From positions 2,356,001-2,420,000 of the forward strand of contig NZ_CP042437.1 of assembly GCF_007971525.1 (NCBI RefSeq): DNA of 64,000 nt, written 5' to 3'. This stretch comes from Mucilaginibacter ginsenosidivorax. Lineage in GTDB: Bacteria; Bacteroidota; Bacteroidia; Sphingobacteriales; Sphingobacteriaceae. Numbering within the stretch: the first letter of the stretch is position 1; every line of letters starts with the position of its first letter. Below the pieces are notes generated by a model. The model had not been told where the DNA came from. It worked only from the letters and a program-made list of their open reading frames with translations, and ran no database searches. Both the position numbers and the translations under genes were made by a program. Of this stretch, positions 17,056 to 28,163 are shown one piece after another.

Positions 17056-20000
17056 ATGACAAAACCCCTAACTACGGCGTACAGTTACCGTATTAAATTT
17101 ATTGTACAGAGGTTTATCTTCTCGCTGCTTTTTTGGCAGCCTATAATTTCCATCGCCCAGATATCTGATGTTAAGTTCAGGCATATCAGTAATGAGCAGG
17201 GGCTTTCTAACAGTACCATCACCTGCATTTTTCAGGATAGCCGGGGTTTTATGTGGTTTGGCACCCGCGATGGCTTAAACCGTTACGATGGCATTAAAGC
17301 TATCATCTACAAAAACGATCCTAAAAATAAGGCCAGTATCAGTGATAATTTTATCAATTGTATTTTTGAGGATGCTGATCATAAACTTTGGATAGGCACT
17401 ACTTATAGCCTCAACAAGTTCGACCCGGTTAACAACACCTTTTCAAGGTTCGACATTGGCAAAATTCCGGGTGGCGTTACAACCATTTGCGGGCACGATA
17501 AAGATCATATATGGGTAGGTACTTTATGCAATGGTGTCAGCCTGGTTAATATCAAAACAAATCAACTAAAACATTTTAGCAGCAATGCTAAACAGGTAAG
17601 CAGCTTGAGTTGCGATTCTGTTAACTGCATATACCGTGATAAGCAAAACCGGCTTTGGGTAGGCACGCAAAACGGACTTAATATTTTTGATGCCCAAACA
17701 TCTACGTTTAAACCCTATGCTATCAATGGCCTGAATGCACACAACAAAATTGTAAGCATAGCCGCCGATCATAAGAACAACTTATGGCTGGGTATCAACG
17801 GCGGTGGCGTGGGTGTTTATAATCTGATCGATAAAACGTTCAAGCTGCTAAAACATAACGATGCCGATGCAGGCAGCCTTTCCGGCGATTTGGTGCTGGA
17901 CGTACTGGGCGATAAAAAAGGAAACATTTGGGTAGGTACGGTTAACGAGGGCATGAACTTGTATAACCCGAAGGATAATTCATTTTTTAAATACCGCCCG
18001 CGGCTTGATAACGTCGGCAGTCTTTCAAACCTAACCGTTTCGGCCATTTACGAGGATGCCGAAGGCGATATGTGGGTGGGCACACACCGGGGCGGCGTTA
18101 ACTTATACACGCCCGAGTCGGACAAGTTTCGGCTGTTAAGGCAGGGAATTGACCCCAATGGTTTAAGCTATAATGATGTAAAAGCTTTTTTTGAGGATAG
18201 CAAAGGCAATTTATGGGTAGGTACCGATGGCGGGGGGCTTAACCTTTTCAATCGTACAAAAAACACCTTTAAGCATTATAAAAACGTACCGGGCAATAGT
18301 TCAAGTATTTCGGCAGATGCTATCCAGGCCATAGCCGAAGATGGCGCCGGGGCTTTATGGGTTGGCACATGGGGCGGCGGCCTTAATTTAATGAATTTTA
18401 ATACCGGAACTTTTACCCGCTTTAAAGCCAATCCGGCCGATCCGAACGCTTTGAGTTCCGACTTTTTACAGCGCATGCTGCTGGATAGCAAAGGTAACTT
18501 TTGGGTAGCCACCTATGGAGGTGGCATTAACCTGTTGGATGCCAAAACGCACAAGTTTAAACGCGTTACCAAAGACCCCGACGGGATAACCAGTTTTAGC
18601 GGCAAAAATGTGGTATCCATAGGCGAAGACCACGAAGGCAATGTATGGTTTGGCACCGATGATGGCGGCCTTAACCGTTACAATTTAACTACCCGCCGCT
18701 TCTCGCATTATTTTGATCACGAAAAAAAACAAACCGATTCGAGGGTAATATTTACAGATAGCCGCGGCCAGGTTTGGGTAGGTATGGCCGGCTTGTACCT
18801 GTTTGATAAAGCAAAAAACACGTTTAAGCTATACAGTCACGATTCGGGCCTTGATATTAATTTTATTAAGGGCATAACCGAGGGCAACCGCCATAACCTG
18901 TGGATCTCCACCTCGGATGGGATGGTAAAACTAAACCCGCGCACCGGCAAAAGCAAGCAGTTTAATACTTACGATGGCTTGCAGGCCATGGAATTTGAAG
19001 CTAACTCGTACCTGAAAACCCGCGACGGCGAAATGTATTTTGGTGGCATCCGTGGCTTTAACCGCTTTTACCCGGATGAGATCAGGATTAACAGCTTTAT
19101 CCCCCCGGTGCATATAACCGATTTCCAGGTGTTTAATAAAACCATTATTCCCGGCGATAAAGATTCATTATTAAAAAGGGACATTGATTTTACGGATAAG
19201 ATTGTGCTCGATCACAATCAATCGGCCATTGCTTTCAGCTTTGTGGCGCTCAATTACATTGTAAACCGTAATAACCAATACGATTATAAACTGGATGGTT
19301 TAGATACAGAGTGGCAGCACGCCGGTATTGAACGCCGCGCCAGCTACACCAACCTCGATCCGGGTACATACACTTTCCATGTAAAAGCATCCAATAATGA
19401 TGGCGTATGGAATAATAAAGGTGCATCAATCACTATAATTGTAACGCCTCCGTTTTGGGTTACCTGGTGGTTCAGGCTATTGGTAATTGTTATTATAGTT
19501 GCCACCGTTTATAGCGCTTACGCCTACCGCGTTAATACCATACAACGGCAAAAAGCCGAACTTGAAAAGCAGGTAAAGGAACGCACCCGCGAGATAGTAC
19601 AAAAAAACGAGTTACTGCAATCCCAATCGAACGAGTTGCAGGAGGCTAACGAACAATTGCAGGCACAAGCAGAGGAGCTAACGTCGCAATCGGAAGAGTT
19701 ACTTTCCCAGGCTGAGCACCTTCATGAGCTGAATGAGGAACTGAAAAACCAACAGGAACAGGAACACCTGGCCCGCCAGGAAGCCGAAAAAGCCAACCAG
19801 GCCAAAAGCATTTTCCTGGCCACCATGAGCCACGAGATCCGTACACCGATGAACGGTGTAATTGGTATGGCATCGCTGTTGGCCGAAACTAAATTGGATT
19901 ACGAACAACGCGAATACGCCGATACCATCATCAGCAGCGGCGAAAGCTTGCTGAGCGTAATTAATGATATCCTTGATTTCTCTAAAATAGAATCGGGCAA

Positions 20001-21321
20001 GATGGACCTGGAGCAGGAGGAGTTTGACCTGCGCCAAAACATCGAAGAGGTAATGGACTTGTTTGCCCGCAAAGCTGCCGAACAAAAAATCGACCTGGTG
20101 TATCAACTCGATGAAGATGTGCCTATACACATCATAGGCGACAGCCTGCGCTTACGGCAGATTTTGATAAACCTGGTAAGTAACGCCTTAAAATTTACCA
20201 CCAAAGGCGAAGTGTTTATAAAAGGATCGCTTAAACAGAAACTTGATAACGATGGGGTAGAGATCGCTTTTGATATCAGGGATAGTGGTATAGGCATCCC
20301 CGAAGAGAAGCTATCCAAGCTGTTTAAAGCATTTTCGCAGGTTGATTCGTCAACCACGCGCAAATATGGAGGTACGGGCCTGGGCCTGGCCATTTGCGAA
20401 AGGCTGGCACATTTAATGGGCGGCGAAATTGGTGCCGCAAGTACTTACGGCCAGGGATCGGTATTTAGCTTCTCTATCAAAACTACCAGGAGCAAAAACC
20501 CTGTCAAGCGATCGCTTATTTGCGATTTAAGCAGCTTAAAAGACTTAAGGGTATTGATAGTTGACGATAACCAAACCAACTTAACCATCCTTAAAACACA
20601 ATTGCAGCATTGGAAGCTCGACCCGGTGGCAGCCCTATCGCCTTTTGACGCCTTAAAGCTCATGGAAACAGACAACAGCTTTAAGCTGGTAATAACCGAT
20701 ATGGAAATGCCATTGATGGACGGGGTTGGGTTTGCACGGGAGGTTAAGGCCAAACACGACGCTATGCCTATTGTGATGCTAAGCTCCATAGGCGATGAAA
20801 CCCGCACCAAATTCCCCGGCCTGTTCTCGTCCATATTAGTGAAACCGGTTAAGCTGAACAACTTATGCCAGGCCATTGAAAAAGCATTTGATAAACAGGG
20901 CAGCGCGCAGGTAGAAACCATTTCGAGAAATGTACTCTCTACCGATTTTGCTGCCGAACACCCGATGAACATCCTGGTGGCCGAAGACAATATGATCAAC
21001 CAAAAACTGATTGAGCGGGTATTGAACAAACTGGGCTATAAACAAATAGATATGGTGGAAAATGGACTTGAAGTTTTAGCAAAACTCAAGCAAAAAACTT
21101 ACGACATCATCCTGATGGACATACAGATGCCGGAAATGGATGGGTTGGAAACAACCGCCGGGATAAGGCAGCTGGACATGAAACAGCCCTACATTGCCGC
21201 CATGACAGCCAACGCCATGCCCGAAGACCGCGAGATCTGTATCCAGGCGGGTATGGACGACTACCTATCCAAACCCATGAAGCTGGAAGACCTGGTAGAT
21301 ATTCTTAAGAAAATAGGATAA
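17056..21321 (+). CDS. Hybrid two-component sensor kinase with ligand propeller and two receiver domains
   Basis: This is a 1421-residue protein. In order it has a signal/anchor, about 14 two-component-propeller repeats (e.g. [29 protein letters not shown]; residues about 40-680), a Y_Y_Y domain (about 690-800), one transmembrane helix (about 808-825), a long coiled coil (about 830-915), HisKA with His926 in [11 protein letters not shown], a HATPase domain (GTGLGLAI), and two receiver domains with Asp1215 and Asp1355. Classical Bacteroides hybrid sensors end in an AraC DNA-binding domain; this one has none, so it must signal to another protein. The periplasmic propeller probably senses a glycan fragment. 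Confidence 0.9.
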   Translation: MTKPLTTAYSYRIKFIVQRFIFSLLFWQPIISIAQISDVKFRHISNEQGLSNSTITCIFQDSRGFMWFGTRDGLNRYDGIKAIIYKNDPKNKASISDNFINCIFEDADHKLWIGTTYSLNKFDPVNNTFSRFDIGKIPGGVTTICGHDKDHIWVGTLCNGVSLVNIKTNQLKHFSSNAKQVSSLSCDSVNCIYRDKQNRLWVGTQNGLNIFDAQTSTFKPYAINGLNAHNKIVSIAADHKNNLWLGINGGGVGVYNLIDKTFKLLKHNDADAGSLSGDLVLDVLGDKKGNIWVGTVNEGMNLYNPKDNSFFKYRPRLDNVGSLSNLTVSAIYEDAEGDMWVGTHRGGVNLYTPESDKFRLLRQGIDPNGLSYNDVKAFFEDSKGNLWVGTDGGGLNLFNRTKNTFKHYKNVPGNSSSISADAIQAIAEDGAGALWVGTWGGGLNLMNFNTGTFTRFKANPADPNALSSDFLQRMLLDSKGNFWVATYGGGINLLDAKTHKFKRVTKDPDGITSFSGKNVVSIGEDHEGNVWFGTDDGGLNRYNLTTRRFSHYFDHEKKQTDSRVIFTDSRGQVWVGMAGLYLFDKAKNTFKLYSHDSGLDINFIKGITEGNRHNLWISTSDGMVKLNPRTGKSKQFNTYDGLQAMEFEANSYLKTRDGEMYFGGIRGFNRFYPDEIRINSFIPPVHITDFQVFNKTIIPGDKDSLLKRDIDFTDKIVLDHNQSAIAFSFVALNYIVNRNNQYDYKLDGLDTEWQHAGIERRASYTNLDPGTYTFHVKASNNDGVWNNKGASITIIVTPPFWVTWWFRLLVIVIIVATVYSAYAYRVNTIQRQKAELEKQVKERTREIVQKNELLQSQSNELQEANEQLQAQAEELTSQSEELLSQAEHLHELNEELKNQQEQEHLARQEAEKANQAKSIFLATMSHEIRTPMNGVIGMASLLAETKLDYEQREYADTIISSGESLLSVINDILDFSKIESGKMDLEQEEFDLRQNIEEVMDLFARKAAEQKIDLVYQLDEDVPIHIIGDSLRLRQILINLVSNALKFTTKGEVFIKGSLKQKLDNDGVEIAFDIRDSGIGIPEEKLSKLFKAFSQVDSSTTRKYGGTGLGLAICERLAHLMGGEIGAASTYGQGSVFSFSIKTTRSKNPVKRSLICDLSSLKDLRVLIVDDNQTNLTILKTQLQHWKLDPVAALSPFDALKLMETDNSFKLVITDMEMPLMDGVGFAREVKAKHDAMPIVMLSSIGDETRTKFPGLFSSILVKPVKLNNLCQAIEKAFDKQGSAQVETISRNVLSTDFAAEHPMNILVAEDNMINQKLIERVLNKLGYKQIDMVENGLEVLAKLKQKTYDIILMDIQMPEMDGLETTAGIRQLDMKQPYIAAMTANAMPEDREICIQAGMDDYLSKPMKLEDLVDILKKIG

Positions 21322-21339
21322 AGCATAGATGCATGTATA

Positions 21340-21420
21340 AAATATCGAGTAATGAATTTTGAATATTTAACATCAAAATTTGCTGTTCAGTATCCGGTGT
21401 TCAGTATCCGATATTTTTTT
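21340..21420. repeat. Dispersed palindrome, family R3, diverged copy
   Basis: The AATATCGAGTAATGAATTTTGAATATTTAAC half and the GTTCAGTATCCGGTGTTCAGTATCCGATATT half resemble the two arms of the R3 palindromes at 526 and 36456. It fills the gap between two convergent genes and may act as a terminator for both. Confidence 0.5.
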
Positions 21421-21422
21421 TG

Positions 21423-24065
21423 CTAACCTACAACAAAGGCAACTTCCCTACCGCTTACCATCGCCTTTTTCACATCAATGCTGCCATAAACCACATTTAA
21501 GGATGGTTTGCCTGCCTTAAGTGTTACTGTACCAAAACCTGTTGCTGTTGACAAGAAGCTGGTAAAATCGCCAATTTTTGAATCGACATGTAATACGCCG
21601 GAAACCGCGTCGAACCGTACACCGGTGAGCGCCTGCAGGTAGCCGTAGCTTGATAGGGCGCGGGCATACCAGTGGCCGCATTCGTACTCGTTAAAGGGGT
21701 TGCGCACTTTACCGTCATAACGGTTTCGGGATGCACGCAGCACGTTTAGGCCCTGGGCCACATTGCTGGTGAGCATTAAATGCGATGCCACCTGGTGTTC
21801 AATACCTGTCCAAACTTCGTCGCTGTATACAAACGGCAATGATAGCTTGCCGCCTTTGGGCCAGGTGCAAAGCAGCAGCCCGGCCTCGTTACCCAGTGCA
21901 AATGACGGGCGTTGCGGGTTGGCATGTTCGCTCAGGTCGGTTTTAAAATTATATTTGTATACCGATTGCAGGTGGCTGTTTATTTTTTTGCTGTCGATAA
22001 CATCCTCCAATCCGCACATGCGGCCTATCCAGGCGCCAAGTACGCCGTCGCTCAGGCAGCCCTTGCCGTATTGGTATTTGGGGCCTTCGGTATGCAGCAA
22101 TGCTTCGGCCTCTTTTGAGTATTCGCCGCCGTATGATTTTTCTTTGGATGGATCTTTGGCGTTAAGGCTGGTATAATTAATTTCCTGTATAAAAAACTCG
22201 CCGTTGTAAAGCGTATTTTCTATCATCGCCTTGCCTTTGGCCTGCAATTCGCGGTAAGCGCCAACATCCTGTTTTAAAAACCCGCCCATTGCTATAAAGC
22301 TTTGCAGTGCACCAAGGTAAAAGCTGGTATGCATGCCATCGGCACCCCAAAACTCAATATCGTAGGTGTTGTGGTGCGGTTCTTCTATCACGCCTTTGTG
22401 GCGTGGGTCCCAGGTTTTGATGCAGTAATCCATACTTACTTTTACCATGGGGAATATCTTTTTAAGCCACTCGTTATCGCCGCTGATGCGCCAGTCGCGG
22501 TAAACCTTCATGATGCCGCCAAGCTGCCCATCGGCAGCCGAATGAAAATCGTGCGTCACTGGGTTTATGGGCAGGTTGGCCCTAAACGTTTGGTGGCCGT
22601 CTTCGCTTTGGTCTTCGCAAAATTCGGTAGCCCGCAGGCTGCGTTCCAGCGCGGGAAACAAATGCGGAATGGCCTGGGCATAATTCCAAACATGGGTACA
22701 TGAACCATGGCAACAACCCGAGTCATCGCCGCAGCCTTCAAAATTCCACAGACGGCCATCGTACTGCCGCATTACGGTTGGCGATTTTAAAATAGAAAGG
22801 TTACAGGCTACCGCTTCAATAACTTCGGGCGGTAAGGTGCTGGCATAAAACGCCTTTGTAAACAACCGCGACTTCGCCCTAAGGTCATTATAGTTTTGCC
22901 GCCAGTAGCTGCTCACGCTATCTATATTTCCGAAACGGCTGCTATACCAGGGCTTATAAAACTTACCGTCAAAATCCTTGTCGTACTTATCCAAACCAAT
23001 ATCTGCCGGCGAATTACAGCAGCCCGAGGCCGGGTCGCAGCCCTCTTTCTTTTTACCCGGTGTACCAAACGTCAGCCGGGTTTCGGGCGAATACCAGGCC
23101 AGCATCACCTTTATTGTTTTTTGCTTGCCGGGTGCTACATCAAAAGGCACGTAAAGGCTGGCGCCGGGGGCATTTGCAGGTACAGCAGGATTATTAACCA
23201 CGCGGCCATCTTTTATAGCGTTCCAGGCCATGGTAAATGGATCCCACCAACCACCCCTGAACCAGCAATGATCAACAACCGTATGGTCATCATCGGTAAA
23301 TACCGTAAAATCTAAAGGGAAGCTGGTTTCGCCGTTGCCGGTAGCCGTAGCGGTAAACCCGTTTTTTGCAGGTAACACCGCATCCTTTCCTTTTGCGTCG
23401 CCCCAAAAATTACGGGCGTTAAAGCTAAACACCGCACTAACTTTTGATGTGCCTGTATTGGTAAATTGATATTCAATGGCCCCAACGGGCAGGCTCGAGT
23501 TATCGTCATCGGTAGGGATAAATGGGCTCCACCCGGTGATGCCAACAGATAATGGGATATCCTGGTCAATAAGTTTAATGTGACAGAACGGGAACTCGGT
23601 TTTAAACTCGGCGGCATGAAAACGCGGCAAGCCCGTAGTTGAACCGGTAAGGCCATTGCCGGCATCGCGCAGGCCAAACTTTTTCCAGTCGGGTACGGGG
23701 CCTTCCAAAAGCTTCGCTCCCCGGGCAACACCCTTTACGTGAATAGCGGCAAATATCCCAGGTTCGTTAAAAATATCGGGCTTATTGCGTATCGATACAT
23801 GCGAAACAGCACCTGTACCCTCCAAACAAAACATGCCCGCGCCCATACCACCAATGGGGAATGCAACCCGGTTTAAATGATCGCCGGTATAGGCGGTATT
23901 GTACGCCCGCTTTACGGGTTTGCCCAATGTATCATTAATATCTTCAGCGGGTTCGTCCAACGTTTTGGCATCTGCAATATTTATAACGGCGGCCGGCATC
24001 ATGGCCATAGCTCCGCCAACACCCACTTTTTTTAAAAAGCTTCTGCGACCTTTTTTATCCTCCAT
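21423..24065 (-). CDS. GH116-type beta-glucosidase/glucosylceramidase, Tat-exported
   Basis: This is an 880-residue protein with a twin-arginine signal (GRRSFLKK then a hydrophobic stretch to ADA). The N-terminal beta-sandwich begins NRVAFPIGGMGAGMFCLEG, the hallmark of the GBA2/GH116 family, and the C-terminal (alpha/alpha)6 barrel contains NFEGCGDDSGCCHGSCTHVWNY and the HNTYDIEFWGADGMHTSFY motif where the acid/base Asp lies. Members hydrolyse beta-glucosides or beta-xylosides. It contains an unusual run of cysteines (CDPASGCCNS; DDSGCCHGSC), possibly a metal site. It is convergent with the sensor kinase gene. Confidence 0.88.
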   Translation of the reverse strand: MEDKKGRRSFLKKVGVGGAMAMMPAAVINIADAKTLDEPAEDINDTLGKPVKRAYNTAYTGDHLNRVAFPIGGMGAGMFCLEGTGAVSHVSIRNKPDIFNEPGIFAAIHVKGVARGAKLLEGPVPDWKKFGLRDAGNGLTGSTTGLPRFHAAEFKTEFPFCHIKLIDQDIPLSVGITGWSPFIPTDDDNSSLPVGAIEYQFTNTGTSKVSAVFSFNARNFWGDAKGKDAVLPAKNGFTATATGNGETSFPLDFTVFTDDDHTVVDHCWFRGGWWDPFTMAWNAIKDGRVVNNPAVPANAPGASLYVPFDVAPGKQKTIKVMLAWYSPETRLTFGTPGKKKEGCDPASGCCNSPADIGLDKYDKDFDGKFYKPWYSSRFGNIDSVSSYWRQNYNDLRAKSRLFTKAFYASTLPPEVIEAVACNLSILKSPTVMRQYDGRLWNFEGCGDDSGCCHGSCTHVWNYAQAIPHLFPALERSLRATEFCEDQSEDGHQTFRANLPINPVTHDFHSAADGQLGGIMKVYRDWRISGDNEWLKKIFPMVKVSMDYCIKTWDPRHKGVIEEPHHNTYDIEFWGADGMHTSFYLGALQSFIAMGGFLKQDVGAYRELQAKGKAMIENTLYNGEFFIQEINYTSLNAKDPSKEKSYGGEYSKEAEALLHTEGPKYQYGKGCLSDGVLGAWIGRMCGLEDVIDSKKINSHLQSVYKYNFKTDLSEHANPQRPSFALGNEAGLLLCTWPKGGKLSLPFVYSDEVWTGIEHQVASHLMLTSNVAQGLNVLRASRNRYDGKVRNPFNEYECGHWYARALSSYGYLQALTGVRFDAVSGVLHVDSKIGDFTSFLSTATGFGTVTLKAGKPSLNVVYGSIDVKKAMVSGREVAFVVG

Positions 24066-24193
24066 TATGTTGATCCCCCGGTTTATATGGAAATGAATAC
24101 CAACTTATCATTATTTATTGATAAATCATAATGTTGCGGTATCGCGCAAAATTCAGAACCATTTCAATCCATTCGTTCTCTGCTTTTATCCCG

Positions 24194-24201
24194 TAGGTTT
24201 G
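24194..24201 (+). promoter_or_regulatory. Candidate Bacteroidetes -7 promoter box (TAGGTTTG)
   Basis: TAGGTTTG matches the TAnnTTTG consensus and ends 12 bases before the ATG at 24214. The expected -33 TTTG/TTG is weak (only TTCG near 24170), so this is a tentative call. Confidence 0.35.
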
Positions 24202-24213
24202 TTAAATTCAACC

Positions 24214-24585
24214 ATGAAAACAAAAAAATTTATCCGTAGCAACCCGCACCTGCCGGTAAAGGATTTAAAGCAGACCCTTGATTATTACCGGGAAACCCTT
24301 GGCTTTTACGATGAATGGATCGAAGGCGATAAAGACGGCGGGATAAGGCGCGATGACATGCGCCTGCTGTTTGGCGAAGATGCCGGGTTTACCGCAGCCA
24401 TTAATAATGCCCAACACCGCCTGCCCCTGATGTGGTTTGTAGATGATATCGACGCCGTTTATGCCGAGCTACAGAAACGAAATGTTGAAATAGCCGACGG
24501 CTTAAAAACACACCCGTACGGATTGAGGGAATTTGCTTTTATTGATATCAACGGGTATTACATCAGGGTTGCGGAGAGTATTTAG
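24214..24585 (+). CDS. Glyoxalase/bleomycin-resistance-like (VOC) protein
   Basis: This is a 123-residue single VOC domain: NPHLPVKDLKQTLDYYRETLGF at the start, MWFVDDIDAVYAELQ in the middle and LREFAFIDINGYYIRVAE at the end, the usual two beta-alpha-beta-beta-beta halves. I use the ATG at 24214, because the longer frame from 24118 adds 32 residues with no homology and runs over a candidate promoter. Such proteins bind metal and small molecules (dioxygenase, lyase or resistance functions). The residues seen do not decide which. It is divergent from the GH116 gene. Confidence 0.82.
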   Translation: MKTKKFIRSNPHLPVKDLKQTLDYYRETLGFYDEWIEGDKDGGIRRDDMRLLFGEDAGFTAAINNAQHRLPLMWFVDDIDAVYAELQKRNVEIADGLKTHPYGLREFAFIDINGYYIRVAESI

Positions 24586-24647
24586 GGATAATAGTGAGAT
24601 TTGATTGAGCCCGAACAAAGAAATACCTGCGCGTGTTTTTTGCTGTT

Positions 24648-25007
24648 TCAATTATACATCACAATAACCTCATCCACCATACCATCACCGTTAAAAAATA
24701 AATTCTCCACGGCATTTTTGCCGCTATCGGTATTATGATAATATATGCTGATGCTGTTTACGCCGGTAAGTACTTCCAACAGCTCGAAATGCAGGTTTGG
24801 CAGTTTGCTCAGGGCGGTTTGCCAGTATCGTCTAACGTTGCTTTTACCCGATATAATACCTCCGCAATCGGGGTATATTTTCAGGGCGTAGGGTGTTTGA
24901 ATGCTAAAATCATCGGTGTAGTGCGCCATCAGCGTATCTAAATCCTGCTTGTTCCAGCAGGTTATCCATTCAGCGGCAAAACGGGCTGCAGATTGTTGGT
25001 CTATCAT
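24648..25007 (-). CDS. SnoaL-like/NTF2-fold protein
   Basis: This is a 119-residue protein with the cone-shaped NTF2 fold pattern: AARFAAEWITCWNKQDLDTLMAHYTDDFSI at the start and VRRYWQTALSKLPNLHFELLEV in the middle. It resembles the nuclear-transport-factor-2-like domain proteins common in bacteria that act as small-molecule enzymes or binding proteins. No catalytic dyad can be assigned with confidence and the neighbours (VOC protein, GH127) do not point to a pathway. Confidence 0.75.
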   Translation of the reverse strand: MIDQQSAARFAAEWITCWNKQDLDTLMAHYTDDFSIQTPYALKIYPDCGGIISGKSNVRRYWQTALSKLPNLHFELLEVLTGVNSISIYYHNTDSGKNAVENLFFNGDGMVDEVIVMYN

Positions 25008-25149
25008 TATGTATAATCAAAAAGGAGATTCATTAAACGGTTGCCAAAATTGCAACACAGGCTGCAACCCTATCCACAAAAATAAAACATTTGTTCTCCC
25101 GGCTACCGCCCAAATTTTGAAACTAAAATAAGGTAAACTTCAATAAATT

Positions 25150-27087
25150 TCAGTCTTTTTTCAACTGTCCCCGGTGCCAGTAAATCATGTAACGGGCGTC
25201 GTGCAGTTTATAAAAAGGGATTAACTCCAGGTTATTGTAACGGGCGGGGCTTATCAATTGCGGTGCCGTGAAAGTTTGATCTTTCCCGCTAACAGGTTTC
25301 AGGTAGGCGGCAATATTAACAATATTATCAGCCAGAAAAGGCGCCTCGTTCAGCGGGTACATTTTGCCCCTTGCGCGGTAGCCACCAAACTGATTAGCGT
25401 CTCCAATTAAATTATCCAGGTCTGTAGTATCGGTTTTTGCGGCTAATACAATGGGGCCGTGTACAAAGGCCACGTAACCAGAACTGTCGGGCAATGCTTC
25501 TGTGCTTACTTCCATAGGTAAATACACCGCAATTTCGTCGCCCTTTTTCCAGGCGCGGTTAAGTTTTATATAATTGCCGGGTTGTGCTTCAACAGGCACT
25601 TCGGTACCGTTTATTTTAATTTGAAGCTTACCTGCCGTTACCCAGCCCGGATAACGAATATTTATGCTGAAAACACCGGGCCTCGCCGCCTCAACCAAAA
25701 GTTTGGTGGTTTGGCGGTCAGGAAATTTAGTCTGCTGCGAAAGCACTAAACCTTGTGCAGCCCAATTTAGGCGCGAAGGGATAAACAAGTTTACAAACAA
25801 ATCTTTTTGCCGGTAACTATAAATGAGCTCGGCGTATTTTCCGTGATTTTCCATGCCCGATCCTACACAACACCACATGGTTTCCTGTGGCTGCGAGTAT
25901 ACGCGGTAATGCCGTGGCCGCATAGAGGTGTAATAAACAAACCCTCCGTGTGTTGGGTGCTGGCTCGATAAAATATGATTATATAAAACCCGTTCATAAA
26001 AATCCATATACTTCACTTCGCCCTGTTTTTCAAACAGATGGCGGGTTAGTTTAAGCATATTGTAAGAATTGCAGGTTTCGGGACCAGCAACATCGGTAAT
26101 CATCTTGCTAAAATTACCGGTTGGATTAAAATGCTCATTTACGCTATTGCCACCAATTACCACAGTACGGTTATGTACTACTGTTTCCCAAAAAAAACCG
26201 GCAGCTTTGCCATAATCTTTGTCGCCCCCAACTTCGGATATCCGTTGAAACCCAACTGCCTTCGGTATCTGCATATTGGCATGCAGCCCGTTAAGCTCAT
26301 CCTGTCCATTTATTAACGGATTTAAAATGGCTTTGTGCGAAAACCGGCGGGCCAGTGTGAGGTATTTATCCTGCCCGGTAATTACCGATACATCGGCAAA
26401 TACCTCGTTTAATCCGCCATGTTCTGAAATAAGCATCGTTTGAATTTGCTCATCAGTCAGCTTATGCGAAACGCCATCTATGTAATCTGTCAATCGTACC
26501 AATATTTCTTTGGCCAGTGGCTTTCCGGCAATCATATATGCATCCCTTAATCCGGCAAAAAGTTTGTGAATATTGTAAAGCGGAACCCATTTTTTGTTCA
26601 ATGCAAAGGTATCAGCTTCAATTTTGCCGGCTGCAATATCCTTCCACATGGCGGTTCCTCCGGGAGTGCCACCAAGGTAGCCGCTCCCTATTTTGTCCTG
26701 GCAACGTTTCAATTGCGCCAGCATATAATCAAGGCGCCGGTTCATTTCCGGATTATGAGTAGAAGCATACATGTTGGATAATGCCGAGAGGTAATGCCCG
26801 CCAATATGCCCATCCAAACCTGTGTTTTCCCAATTGCCGTAGTTTTTCTTCTTAGGCTTTAAACCAGCTTCTGTAAAATAAGGGGCAAGTAAGCGGTCGG
26901 GATCCAAAGCCAGCATATAAGCCATATCTGTTTGCTGCGCGCTTTTAAACACACCAGGCAATAAGGCCACCTGCTGCAGCTTAAATGCATGCAATGAAGA
27001 TTGAGCCTGTGTTTGCACCGGCAATATAAAACCCATAGCTATTAAGCACAGGTATAGAAAAGGATGGGTAATTGTCCTGTTAATCAT
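25150..27087 (-). CDS. GH127-type beta-L-arabinofuranosidase (DUF1680), secreted
   Basis: This is a 645-residue protein with signal peptide (MINRTITHPFLYLCLIAMGF...AQA). The zinc-thiolate site of GH127 is intact: E337 and C339 (GPETCNSYNML) and C406-C407 (WCCVGSGMENHG), where the first of the CC pair is the nucleophile in the characterised enzyme HypBA1. The (alpha/alpha)6 barrel is followed by beta-sandwich domains. It removes beta-L-arabinofuranose from plant glycoproteins or pectin side chains. Its gene is transcribed alone. Confidence 0.9.
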   Translation of the reverse strand: MINRTITHPFLYLCLIAMGFILPVQTQAQSSLHAFKLQQVALLPGVFKSAQQTDMAYMLALDPDRLLAPYFTEAGLKPKKKNYGNWENTGLDGHIGGHYLSALSNMYASTHNPEMNRRLDYMLAQLKRCQDKIGSGYLGGTPGGTAMWKDIAAGKIEADTFALNKKWVPLYNIHKLFAGLRDAYMIAGKPLAKEILVRLTDYIDGVSHKLTDEQIQTMLISEHGGLNEVFADVSVITGQDKYLTLARRFSHKAILNPLINGQDELNGLHANMQIPKAVGFQRISEVGGDKDYGKAAGFFWETVVHNRTVVIGGNSVNEHFNPTGNFSKMITDVAGPETCNSYNMLKLTRHLFEKQGEVKYMDFYERVLYNHILSSQHPTHGGFVYYTSMRPRHYRVYSQPQETMWCCVGSGMENHGKYAELIYSYRQKDLFVNLFIPSRLNWAAQGLVLSQQTKFPDRQTTKLLVEAARPGVFSINIRYPGWVTAGKLQIKINGTEVPVEAQPGNYIKLNRAWKKGDEIAVYLPMEVSTEALPDSSGYVAFVHGPIVLAAKTDTTDLDNLIGDANQFGGYRARGKMYPLNEAPFLADNIVNIAAYLKPVSGKDQTFTAPQLISPARYNNLELIPFYKLHDARYMIYWHRGQLKKD

Positions 27088-27510
27088 GTTATAATATCGA
27101 CGGTAAAAAAAATTCGAAACCGGTTAGCGCCACTAAGATAGAGAATGTTTTTAATGATTGTTGTAATAACACTTATTTTAACCTGCGTTGCTGGTTCCCT
27201 TATTCAGCATAACGACCGGTAACACAAATGTTGTAACGTGCTAAATTGGCCGTTATATTACCTGCAATTTGCACATCATACTCATTAGTTTCCGCGCAAA
27301 TCGTTGTTCAATGGGGCGGGGTTGTTTTTATTTATCGTCAAAAGGCTTGTCTTTATTGTTAATGCTACAACCATAAATGGCCAGGGTGAATTTCTTTTTA
27401 TTGGTGCATATAAAATTACCATTATTTGCGTTTAGTGTAACTTTAGCCGTTTAACTTCGTCCTATCAATACATCACCCAATAACAAATTGGGGCATCCTA
27501 TGAGTAAAAC
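27088..27510. other. Divergent intergenic region, no gene seen
   Basis: About 420 AT-rich bases between the GH127 gene and the divergent sigma-factor gene. It must hold promoters for both. TAACTTTA at 27438-27445 is a one-mismatch -7 box without a well-spaced -33 element. Confidence 0.4.
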
Positions 27511-28116
27511 ATGCCCATTTTGACCCTTACTAAACCCTATACCGATCAACAGCTACTGGATTTGATCAGGAAGGACGACCGCGGTGCATTTACCGAGTTG
27601 TACAATCGTTACTGGGATAAAACCTATACCGTGGCCCTACACCGGCTTGACGACGAGCATGAGGCCGAAGAAGTGGTACAGGAAGTGTTTTTAAGCATAT
27701 GGCAGCGGCGGGCTACACTACAACTTACGCACACAGTGGCTACTTACCTTGCTGTTGCCGTAAAATATAAAGTGATTAACCACCTGGCCAAACAATACCG
27801 CCGGCAATTGCAGCATGATGAACTTATCATCACATCGCCGGTTGTTGCCGACAGCACTGCCGACTGGCTGCATGAAAAAGAATTGCGGCAACTGTTAGAG
27901 AAAACCATCAGCCAGCTCCCCGAAAAATGCCGTATTGTTTTCCTGCTCAGCCGCGACGAAAATAAAACCTACGCCGAAATTGCCGCCGAACTGAACATAT
28001 CGCAAAAAACAGTAGAAGCACACATGAGCAAAGCCCTGCGCGAATTAAGGGAAACCCTGGGCGTATCGGCACCCATACTGGCTTTCATATTGCTAAATGC
28101 AGACCGGTTTTTGTAG
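27511..28116 (+). CDS. ECF RNA polymerase sigma factor, FecI/Bacteroidetes type
   Basis: This is a 201-residue ECF sigma with region 2 (FTELYNRYWDKTYTVALHRL...EAEEVVQEVFLSIWQRR, residues about 28-65) and region 4 (LPEKCRIVFLLSRDENKTYAEIA...SQKTVEAHMSKALRELRE, about 133-180). It lies upstream of a FecR gene and a TonB receptor gene, the usual surface-signalling trio, so it likely drives the receptor gene when the ligand binds. Between it and FecR lie a small ORF and a dispersed repeat, which is unusual. Confidence 0.93.
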   Translation: MPILTLTKPYTDQQLLDLIRKDDRGAFTELYNRYWDKTYTVALHRLDDEHEAEEVVQEVFLSIWQRRATLQLTHTVATYLAVAVKYKVINHLAKQYRRQLQHDELIITSPVVADSTADWLHEKELRQLLEKTISQLPEKCRIVFLLSRDENKTYAEIAAELNISQKTVEAHMSKALRELRETLGVSAPILAFILLNADRFL

Positions 28117-28163
28117 AACTTGGCAGTGATTTTATTATTTTAACGATTATTTTTGATGTTGTT

